Positions 17,380 through 24,151 of a stretch of 64,000 nt of DNA are shown one piece after another. Every line of letters starts with the position of its first letter. The stretch's first letter is position 1. A program made the position numbers and the translations under genes. Origin of the DNA: an uncultured Microbacterium sp. (lineage in GTDB: Bacteria; Actinomycetota; Actinomycetes; Actinomycetales; Microbacteriaceae); contig NZ_CANLCY010000003.1 of the NCBI RefSeq assembly GCF_947489255.1, positions 601,199 through 665,198 on the forward strand. Direction: 5' to 3'. The notes under the pieces were generated by a model. The model saw only the letters and a program-made list of their open reading frames with translations. It was not told the origin of the DNA and ran no database searches.

Positions 17380-18389
17380 CACAGATCACCTCGACAGCCC
17401 CGGCCCCGGCCCCGGTCGTCACTCAGAAGGCCTCACGCCGGATCTCCTCGGTGCTGGTTCGCCAAGAGGCATCCCTCCTCGGCGTCGTCGCCGTCATCGT
17501 CATCGCGGCGACGGTGATCAACCCAGCATTTCTCACCGGCGACAACATCACCGAAATCCTCCGCAGTTCCGTCATCTACTTCGTGATGGCCTGCGGTGCG
17601 GCACTGCTGATCATCGGCGGCGGACTCGACTTCTCCGTCGGCGCGATCTTCACTCTCAGCGCCCTCACCGGCACCTCGCTGATGAAAATGGGGGTGCCCA
17701 TTCCGGTCGCGATCGTCGCTGCACTCGCCATCGCGGCACTCGTCGGCGTGCTCAACCACCTGATCATCACCTTCTGGCACGTCCCCCCGATCATCGCCAC
17801 CCTCGGCGTGTTCTTCGTCGTCCTCGGCGCAAACTCCCTCATCACGGGAGGCCTCGACGTGCTCCCCCTCCCCACGGAGTTCGTCCGTCTCGGTCAGGGA
17901 TATTTCATCGGCGTCCCCAACATCATCTGGATCGCTGTCCTGGTGGGCATCGTCACGTGGTTTGCTCTCGAGCACACCCGCTTCGGCGTCAACGTCCGCG
18001 CTCTCGGCGGCAACCGCGCGGCCGCCGTTGCCAATGGCCTCCACGTGAAGAAGCTCGACCTCGCTCTGTACGCCATCGCCGCCGTCACCGGCGGCATCGC
18101 GGGCCTGCTTTACTCCGCGCGAGTCGGGGCAGGACAGGTTGAAGCGGGCGGCTCGGCGACCACGCTCGTCGTCGTCACAGCCGTCCTCATCGGAGGTGTC
18201 AGCCTGCTCGGAGGGCTCGGGAACATCACGGGCGTCGCCATTGGCGCCGTCCTGCTCTCCCTCATCGACAACGCCCTCATCGTGTCCCGCATCCCACCCC
18301 AGTTCAACAACATCGTCGTCGGCGCCATCCTCGTCTGCGCCGTCGCCGTCGACCACCTCCGCCGCCAGCAGCTCTACAAGCGCCGCTAA
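17376..18389 (+). CDS. ABC transporter permease, ribose type
   Basis: A 337-residue membrane protein with about nine hydrophobic helices. Signatures are ALLIIGGGLDFSVGAIFTLSA near residues 77-98, PPIIATLGVFFVVLGANSLITGG and VVVTAVLIGGVSLLGGLGN, all characteristic of RbsC/XylH permeases. It overlaps the ATPase stop by ATGA and so completes the polyol importer with the two genes before it. Confidence 0.88.
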   Translation: MTQITSTAPAPAPVVTQKASRRISSVLVRQEASLLGVVAVIVIAATVINPAFLTGDNITEILRSSVIYFVMACGAALLIIGGGLDFSVGAIFTLSALTGTSLMKMGVPIPVAIVAALAIAALVGVLNHLIITFWHVPPIIATLGVFFVVLGANSLITGGLDVLPLPTEFVRLGQGYFIGVPNIIWIAVLVGIVTWFALEHTRFGVNVRALGGNRAAAVANGLHVKKLDLALYAIAAVTGGIAGLLYSARVGAGQVEAGGSATTLVVVTAVLIGGVSLLGGLGNITGVAIGAVLLSLIDNALIVSRIPPQFNNIVVGAILVCAVAVDHLRRQQLYKRR

Positions 18390-18405
18390 CAACAACGCGT
18401 TTGTA

Positions 18406-18454
18406 GTGCCTGCGCCACAGAGGCGCCTGTTGGGCGGCTCAGTGGCGCAGGCAC
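18406..18454 (+). terminator. Hairpin after the polyol ABC permease
   Basis: Perfect 13-bp arms at 18406-18418 and 18442-18454 with a 23-nt loop, 17 bases past the permease stop. It may terminate part of the transcript before the kinase gene. Confidence 0.6.
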
Positions 18455-18527
18455 CATGACGGCTGAGGGCTGCGGGGCCCGGACCTCGCGCATCCGTCGC
18501 GTAGTGTCACCACAGAAGGAGAAGCGG

Positions 18528-19469
18528 ATGCCCGCCAGCGGAAAGACGCAACCCGCCAACGCTCAGCATTATGGCAGTAGCGCGGCGGCCCGCATCCTGG
18601 TCGTCGGCGAGGCACTGATCGACGTCATCGAGAAGGACGGCTCTGTCACGGAGCACGTGGGCGGGTCCCCCGCAAACGTCGCCCTTACGCTCGCGCGGCT
18701 CGGCCGCGAGGCGACGCTCGTGACCGACATCGCCGACGACGACCGCGGCCAGCGCATCACCGAACACCTCAGCGCCTCCGGCGTGAGAGTTGTCCACGGC
18801 GATGCTTCGCGCACCTCGACCGCCCGTGCGACGCTGCGCGAGGATGGCTCGGCCCAGTACGTCTTCGACCTCTCCTGGAACCCGCCGACCGCCGACCTGA
18901 GTGACGTCACCCACGTGCACACGGGCTCCATCGCCATCTACCTCGAGCCGGGCGGCTCTGCCGTGCTCGAGTTACTCGAGGCCTTGCCGGCGGGAGTTAC
19001 CGCGAGCGTAGACGCGAACATCCGCCCGGCTCTCGTGGGCGGGCAGAGAGACGCGCTCGCGCGTTTCGAGCGGGTCGCGGCGTCCTGCGAGATCGTCAAG
19101 CTCAGTGACGAGGACGCCGAATGGCTGTACCCGACAATGCACGTCGACGGCGTGCTAGCCCGACTGCTTGAGCTCGGCGCGCAGCTCGCAGTGGTTACGC
19201 GCGGAGGCGAAGGGCTGCTGCTCGCCTCCTCCGTCGCGCGCGTCACCGTGCCCGCCGAAAGCATCGTGGTCGCCGACACGATCGGCGCGGGCGATTCCGC
19301 GATGGGCGCGATCCTCGACGAGGCTCACCGGCAGGGGCTGGGTGCGTCAAACGGGATGCTCGTCGACGAACCATCGCTCCACGCAATTGGGCAGTGGGCG
19401 GCGCGGGTCGCGGGAGTTACAACATCCCGCTCAGGCGCGAATCCTCCAACCAGCGCTGAACTCCGTTAA
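18528..19469 (+). CDS. PfkB-family sugar kinase, probably fructokinase
   Basis: A 313-residue ribokinase-fold kinase. It has the N-terminal VVGEALIDVIE, the substrate-binding GGSPANVALTLARLG, ASVDANIRPAL, VVTRGGEG and the catalytic anion-hole DTIGAGDSAMGA near residue 250. Blocks such as GGSPANVA are typical of fructokinases. It would convert the ketose from the polyol dehydrogenase to fructose 6-phosphate. AGAAGGAG lies six bases before the ATG. It ends the polyol operon, beyond a hairpin. Confidence 0.83.
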   Translation: MPASGKTQPANAQHYGSSAAARILVVGEALIDVIEKDGSVTEHVGGSPANVALTLARLGREATLVTDIADDDRGQRITEHLSASGVRVVHGDASRTSTARATLREDGSAQYVFDLSWNPPTADLSDVTHVHTGSIAIYLEPGGSAVLELLEALPAGVTASVDANIRPALVGGQRDALARFERVAASCEIVKLSDEDAEWLYPTMHVDGVLARLLELGAQLAVVTRGGEGLLLASSVARVTVPAESIVVADTIGAGDSAMGAILDEAHRQGLGASNGMLVDEPSLHAIGQWAARVAGVTTSRSGANPPTSAELR

Positions 19470-19488
19470 CCAAAAGTCAGCAGATGAA

Positions 19489-19516
19489 CGGTGCAAAACC
19501 GATCGGGTTCGCACCG
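19489..19516. repeat. Dispersed palindrome, copy 3 (imperfect)
   Basis: A 28-bp inverted repeat centred between 19502 and 19503 with two mismatched pairs, related to the GTGCGAAACCGA palindromes. It sits between the convergent fructokinase and sigma-factor genes. Confidence 0.75.
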
Positions 19517-19595
19517 GCAGGCCTTCGCGACCGGCGGAAGCATTACCGCGCTCGCTTGGACCGCCGAGGCTACGAGACCGCCACTCAGGACATTG

Positions 19596-20815
19596 CTAGC
19601 CGTCAGGAGAGACTGCTGCGACTTTGCCTTCGAGATGGGCGCGTTCCGCGGTGTTCTCGGTCTGTGCGGAGGCTCGGGTGAGTGCTTCAAGCGCTTCGGC
19701 GTGGCGTCCGAGCTGAGTAAGAAGGTCCGCGCGGATCGCGAGAACGTAGTGATCCTCGGGCAAGCCGTCGAGGGCATCGAGGCCTTCGGCTGGTCCGTGG
19801 ACTTTCGAGAGAGCAACTACGCGTGCGGTTCGTGCGCTTTCGGCGGGGTGGATGGTCAACAGGTCGTCGTAAAGGCGAAGAATCTGCGTCCAATCCGTGT
19901 CAGCGTCGGTCGCTGCGTCGGAGTGCACCGCTTGATTGCGGCTTGGAGTTGGTAGGGCCCGGGCCGATGGTGGCGGAGACACTGGCGTAGGAGGCCTTGG
20001 CCTTCGGTGATTAGCTGACGGTCCCATCTTGTGCGGTCTTGCTGGGGTAGAGGGATCAGGGAGCCATCACCATCGACGCGGGCTGCGAAGCGTGCATCGA
20101 TGAGAAGGAGGAGTGCGACGAGCCCGCGAGCTTCGTTGTGCTGGGGAGCGAGTTTGAGGAGTCGTCGGGCGAGGCGGATGCCCTCGCGTGTCAGTTCGGA
20201 TCGAACGAGCGCGCCGGTGGTGGGGAGATATCCCTCGTTGTAGATGCCGTAGACGACTGCGAGGGCCGCGTCGATCCTGTCGGCCCAGTGGTCGGGTTCC
20301 GGTAGGCGCATTGTGATGGTGGCCTCGCGGATCTTCGTCTTCGCACGAGCGAGCCGCTGACTGATCGTCGCGGGGCGGGCGCGGAACAGACGGGCGATCT
20401 CCAACACCGTCAGACCTCCCACGAATCGCAGGGTGAGGGCGATCTGCTGCTCGGTCGACAGGCTCGGGTGAGCGTACAGAAGGATGAGGCGCAGCTCGTC
20501 ATCGAGGAGGCTGTCACCGGGCGCGGCAGCGAGTAGTGGTTCAAGGCACGAGGCATGCCGGCGAGAGGTGGCAGCGCGTCGGAGGCGGTCAATCGCGGAT
20601 CGTTTGGCGGCGGTCACGATCCACGCATGCGGACTCGGCGGCACACCGCCGGAAGGCCAGGTGGCTGCTGCACTCGCGAACGCGTCCTGTACCGCCTCCT
20701 CCACGAGATCGAAGTCGTGAAAGGTTCGCATCAAGATCGCGACCGTGCGACCGTGCTCGGCCCGGAACGCCCGAGCGACGGCAGCACGCGCGGCCCCGTC
20801 GAGGGAATCAGCCAC
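19596..20815 (-). pseudogene. ECF sigma factor with C-terminal extension (ECF42 type), frameshifted
   Basis: About 407 codons in total. The first part, from GTG 20815, contains sigma region 2 (HDFDLVEEAVQDAFASA), the region 2.4 to linker block WIVTAAKRSAIDRLRR, region 4 (SLSTEQQIALTLRFVGGLTVLEIARLF) and the extension starting EPDHWADRIDAALAVVYGIYNEGY. After YQLQAAI the frame breaks near 19932-19935. The expected continuation, QAVHSDAATDADTDW and then the TPR-like end (LYDDLLTIHP, AIRADLLTQLGRHAEA), is in another frame down to 19596. Loss of one C (ATCCAA to ATCAA) accounts for it. As written, the sigma core is followed by about 25 unrelated residues. The partner YCII gene overlaps its start. 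Confidence 0.82.
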
Positions 20816-21158
20816 CGAAGGTCATAGCCGGGCGGACCTCCACGTAGAGCCCGGTCGCTTCCGAGGTCAGTCGCGCCCAGTGGAGAGCGGCGTCGAGGTC
20901 AGAGACGTCGATGACGGTGAAACCGCCGACGTACTCCTTCGTTTCCGCGAACGGCCCGTCCGCGAGAACAACGCCGGAGGGTCCACGTCGCACGACCGTT
21001 GCAGAGGTCGGCTGGGTCAACGGCATCGCGAACACCCACACGCCCTCCGACTGCATCTGCTGCGTGAGCGCGGTGACATCCGCGATCACCGTCTGCAGCT
21101 GCCCCGGCTCCAGCCGGCGACCGGAAGGGGTGACATTGCTAAGGAGGTACTGAGGCAT
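20808..21158 (-). CDS. YCII-domain (DGPF) protein
   Basis: A 116-residue YCII-related protein with the hallmark VVLADGPFAETKEYVGGFTVIDV block and a ferredoxin-like alpha/beta make-up. Genes of this family (PhnB/DGPF proteins) are regularly found beside ECF42-type sigma factors, as here, where its stop overlaps the sigma start by eight bases. The molecular role is unknown; an association with oxidative or chemical stress is often suggested. AGGA lies upstream of the ATG. Confidence 0.83.
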   Translation of the reverse strand: MPQYLLSNVTPSGRRLEPGQLQTVIADVTALTQQMQSEGVWVFAMPLTQPTSATVVRRGPSGVVLADGPFAETKEYVGGFTVIDVSDLDAALHWARLTSEATGLYVEVRPAMTFGG

Positions 21159-21455
21159 GGTCGATCCTGTCTGCGGCCCCTGGTGGTCCGCTCACCCTAT
21201 AGACGTCTACCTCACCTTGATTTCGACACCTGGACAAAAAGCGACCGCCAGGATCGAAAGGGGTGATACGTGCCCGCCACTGGTGGTGCGAAACCGATCG
21301 GTTTCGCCCCACGTCCGACCGCGACGTGTCCGCGCTGATCCGCCAAACGGTCCCTACGACTATCCGGTGAGGACCCACGGATTCCACGGCCTGTCTGTCT
21401 CGCCGAGAAGGTCAACACACGGTGGGGCGCCACTACCCGGCGCCGCGTGAGGAGG
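21159..21455. other. Intergenic gap with palindrome copy 4
   Basis: It holds the palindrome at 21283-21312 and a small GGCGCC-repeat hairpin near 21426-21442, just past the stop of the lipoprotein gene. No gene is seen. Confidence 0.4.
21283..21312. repeat. Dispersed palindrome, copy 4
   Basis: A 30-bp inverted repeat centred between 21297 and 21298 with one mismatched pair, sharing the GCGAAACCGA half-site with copies 1 and 2. Confidence 0.85.
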
Positions 21456-22049
21456 TCAGGCGAGCGGCGGGCCGATGACGGCGTCCGTCGCGGCTTTGGT
21501 CGGTGCGAGGATCACCGCGTCGCCCGTGAAGAGGAATGTCTGGCGGTAGCGGCCGTCGATCTTGTACGTCAGATAGGTTCCACGCGGGCCGTCCTCTGTG
21601 AACCAGGCGCCGTCGGCGGTGAACTCAGCGACCAAGGCGTCCCAGTCCGCCCGTGAAGCTGGCGACCAGTCGTAGAAGTTGTCGGAATCTTGTCCGGCAA
21701 TGCAATTCGCCCCCTGTGCCAGGACGGGCATCGGCGGGAGCTGGACTGCCCCTTCGGGCAGCACCAGCGGAGCCACCGTCACATTCGACGACGGGTCCAT
21801 GATGTTCTCGCACGTCGCCGATACGCGGGCAGAAGCGGGAGCGGTCAGGCGATCGTCAGCACTGGCAGAGGTTGAGGGGCTGAGCGAAGGGGAGTTGGCC
21901 GGGGACGGCGCGGCCGACACCTCCGTCTCTTCTGTCGGGCTGGATACGGGCACACATGCTGTCACCCCCAGCGTGGTTGTGGCCATGAGAGCGAGTGCAG
22001 CCGCCGACTGTGCGACGCGAGAGAAAGAAGAGCTCACGAATGTCACCAT
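21456..22049 (-). CDS. Hypothetical lipoprotein
   Basis: A 197-residue predicted lipoprotein. A signal peptide with hydrophobic AAALALMATTTLGV ends in the lipobox VTAC (cysteine near residue 32). A Ser/Pro/Ala-rich linker follows (SPANSPSLSPSTSAS), then a compact domain of about 120 residues with two cysteines (ATCEN and GANCIAG) that could form a disulfide, and DNFYDWSPASRADWDALVAEF. I do not recognise the domain. The ATG at 22049 lacks a strong ribosome site; the frame is open further upstream. Confidence 0.65.
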   Translation of the reverse strand: MVTFVSSSFSRVAQSAAALALMATTTLGVTACVPVSSPTEETEVSAAPSPANSPSLSPSTSASADDRLTAPASARVSATCENIMDPSSNVTVAPLVLPEGAVQLPPMPVLAQGANCIAGQDSDNFYDWSPASRADWDALVAEFTADGAWFTEDGPRGTYLTYKIDGRYRQTFLFTGDAVILAPTKAATDAVIGPPLA

Positions 22050-22200
22050 ATCCGCGTCGATATCCACCCCTCGACCGCCGCAGATAAGGACACACGAACG
22101 CGCGACGCGAGTAATGACCGGTACACCCGACCTTTGTCTCGCAGCCAGTTCCACAGCACGTGGCCGTCGACGACATCGCCCCCCTAGGGTCAAAACCGAT

Positions 22201-22217
22201 GGGAGCACCGTGCTCCC
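22201..22217. repeat. Short hairpin before the small secreted ORF
   Basis: GGGAGCA and TGCTCCC form perfect 7-bp arms around a 3-nt loop, 14 bases ahead of the next start codon. It could affect translation of that small ORF. Confidence 0.45.
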
Positions 22218-22231
22218 GCTGGGGGATCGTC

Positions 22232-22384
22232 ATGTCGTTGTTTTCACGCGCTAACGTCCGAAATTCGATCGTCGCTGCGGCGGCCGTCCTGATCGCGGGT
22301 TCCGGGGTTGCTGTCCCCGCCCACGCCGCCCGGTCGCGAATGATACCGGCATCCCTCGAAAACACCAGGGGCCGTCTCTCGTGA
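22232..22384 (+). CDS. Small predicted secreted peptide
   Basis: A 50-residue ORF that is mostly signal peptide: basic start, hydrophobic SIVAAAAVLIAGSGVAV and a likely cleavage site after AHA, leaving about 18 residues. A GGGGGAT lies six bases before the ATG. It could be a genuine secreted peptide or the remnant of a larger secreted protein whose body is lost. I do not recognise the mature part. Confidence 0.4.
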   Translation: MSLFSRANVRNSIVAAAAVLIAGSGVAVPAHAARSRMIPASLENTRGRLS

Positions 22385-22435
22385 GGAGCCTTTCCTACCG
22401 TTCTGGGACGCACTCGTCCTGACTTGAGGAAGACC

Positions 22436-23536
22436 ATGTCCCGCAACATCGGCTACGCCACCCCCGACAAGAACACCCCCCTCGCGCCCTTCGCCTTCGA
22501 CCGCCGCGAGGTGGGCCCTGAAGACGTGCGCATCGACATCGCCTACTGCGGCGTCTGCCACTCCGACGTGCACCAGGCCCGCGACGAGTTCGGCGGCGCC
22601 CTGGCGACGCTGTGGCCCTGCCTCCCGGGCCACGAGATCGCCGGCACCGTGGCCGAGGTGGGTTCTGAGGTGACCCGCTACGCCGTCGGTGACCGCGTGG
22701 GCGTCGGCTGCCTCGTGTACTGGGGCGACGAGTCGCAGCGCGGCGTGAGCGAGGAGCAGTACCAGAACCCGCCCGCGATCTTCACCTACAACGGTCAGGA
22801 TCCCGACACCGGAGACGTCACCCTCGGGGGATACTCCGACGAGATCGTCGTCAACGAGCACTTCGTGCTGCGCATCCCCGACGCCATCCCGCTCGAGCAG
22901 GCGGCTCCGCTGCTGTGTGCGGGGGTCACGACGTGGTCGCCGCTGGCGCACTGGAACATCGGTCCCGGCAGCGTCGTCGCCGTCGCCGGTCTCGGCGGAC
23001 TCGGCCACCTCGCCGTGCAGTTGGCGAAGGCCCGCGGCGCTGACCGCGTGATCGCGCTGACCACCAGTCCCGACAAGGCCGATGCCGTCCGGGCCCTCGG
23101 GGCCGACGAGGTGCTCGACATGACCGACGAGGATGCCGTAGAGGCGCACGCTTCGAGCATCGATTTCGTGCTGTCCACCATCCCGACGCCGTTCGACATG
23201 AAGCCCTACCTCTCGCTCATCCGCCACGACGGTGCGCTGGTGACGGTCGGCATGCTCGAGCCGATCCACGAGGAGGGCATCGACTTCGGCTTCGTGTCGA
23301 TGAACCGCATCACGATCGCCGGTTCGCTCATCGGCAGCATCGCCGAGACGCAGGAGGTGCTCGACTTCGCCGCCGAGCACGGAATCGCCGCCGAGGTGAA
23401 GGTCATCTCCGTGCAGCAGGTCAACGAGGCCTTCGACGAGATGGTCGCCAACGACATCCGCTTCCGCTTCGTGATCGACAACAGCACCCTGGATGCCGAC
23501 CGCGACGGCGCCGCGGACCTGCCCGCCTCGCAGTGA
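22436..23536 (+). CDS. Zinc-type alcohol dehydrogenase (YahK/CAD-like) lacking structural Zn site
   Basis: A 366-residue MDR-family NADP-dependent aldehyde/alcohol reductase. Catalytic-zinc elements are intact: YCGVCHSDVH near residue 40, PGHEIAGTV, and LLCAGVTTWSPL. The nucleotide-binding motif AGLGGLGHLAVQ is near residue 185. Relatives have four cysteines binding a structural zinc after VGVG; here the region reads GCLVYWGDESQRGVSEEQYQ and none of the four is present. Such variants exist in the wider family, but the fold of that lobe must be stabilised differently. GAGGAAG precedes the ATG. It is followed by a strong hairpin. Confidence 0.85.
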   Translation: MSRNIGYATPDKNTPLAPFAFDRREVGPEDVRIDIAYCGVCHSDVHQARDEFGGALATLWPCLPGHEIAGTVAEVGSEVTRYAVGDRVGVGCLVYWGDESQRGVSEEQYQNPPAIFTYNGQDPDTGDVTLGGYSDEIVVNEHFVLRIPDAIPLEQAAPLLCAGVTTWSPLAHWNIGPGSVVAVAGLGGLGHLAVQLAKARGADRVIALTTSPDKADAVRALGADEVLDMTDEDAVEAHASSIDFVLSTIPTPFDMKPYLSLIRHDGALVTVGMLEPIHEEGIDFGFVSMNRITIAGSLIGSIAETQEVLDFAAEHGIAAEVKVISVQQVNEAFDEMVANDIRFRFVIDNSTLDADRDGAADLPASQ

Positions 23537-23543
23537 GCGATGA

Positions 23544-23575
23544 GAGGGGACGCGTCCGCTCAGGCGCGTCCCCTC
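23544..23575 (+). terminator. Hairpin after the alcohol dehydrogenase
   Basis: Perfect 11-bp arms (23544-23554 and 23565-23575) with a 10-nt loop, 8 bases past the stop codon. Confidence 0.75.
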
Positions 23576-23663
23576 AGCGGGTCGCCTTCACCAACGCCTC
23601 CACCGGGTGCAGGTCCCGATTGGCCGAGCCATCCACCGGTGGAACAGCGCTACACCGGCAGCG

Positions 23664-24100
23664 TCAGGAGAAGAGCTGACGGAGCGCGTCGAGATCGCCG
23701 GAGTCGACGACCTTCTGGACCGCGTCGATGGTGTTCTCATTCACGAACATGCCTCTGAGGGTGTCGTTCCAGACGGCTTGCACGGTGTCCACGTCACCGG
23801 CATCCACTGCCTTTCCCGCTGACTCGATCGCCTGCTGGTACGGAATCTGTTCGAATCCGGCGGGCGCGTCATCGGGTCCGAAGTACGGCACCCAAGGAGC
23901 GCCGGGGTCGGGGGTAAGCCAGAGCACCTGCTCCGGCTGGATCGTGCGCACTCGCCGATTGCGGCGCCGTTGTCGCTCCCGTCACCGGCTCGGCGACAGC
24001 CGTGGGAGCGGATGCCGTGGACGTCTGAACCGCCGTCGGCGCTGCCGCCGTGCAGCCGGCCAACCCCTGATGGCGATGGTGCTCGTCTTCGTTTCCCGGT
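23664..24100 (-). pseudogene. Decaying hypothetical lipoprotein gene
   Basis: A 95-residue frame from GTG 23951 to 23664 codes a soluble segment (PEQVLWLTPDPGAPWVPYFGPDD, then VDAGDVDTVQAVWNDTLRGMFVNE) that I cannot assign. Upstream, in a different frame, comes a lipobox-like GLAGC followed by an Ala/Thr/Pro linker that runs to the junction near 23952. Further upstream, frame and signal sequence are again lost. The simplest reading is a lipoprotein gene broken by at least one frameshift and a lost signal peptide; a functional 95-residue cytosolic product is less likely. Confidence 0.5.
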
Positions 24101-24123
24101 GACCGGCGACGCCGACGCGCGAC

Positions 24124-24151
24124 GGGGACGCGCCCGTGAGGACGCATCCCC
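24124..24151 (-). terminator. Hairpin after the FAD/Fe-S dehydrogenase gene
   Basis: GGGGACGCG and CGCATCCCC pair with one mismatch around a 10-nt loop, immediately past the stop codon on the minus strand. Confidence 0.5.

Noticed and set aside
17433-18395. A 320-codon antisense frame opposite the polyol permease
   Set aside because: It is an Asp/Gly-rich shadow of a membrane-protein gene, with no ribosome site or motif.
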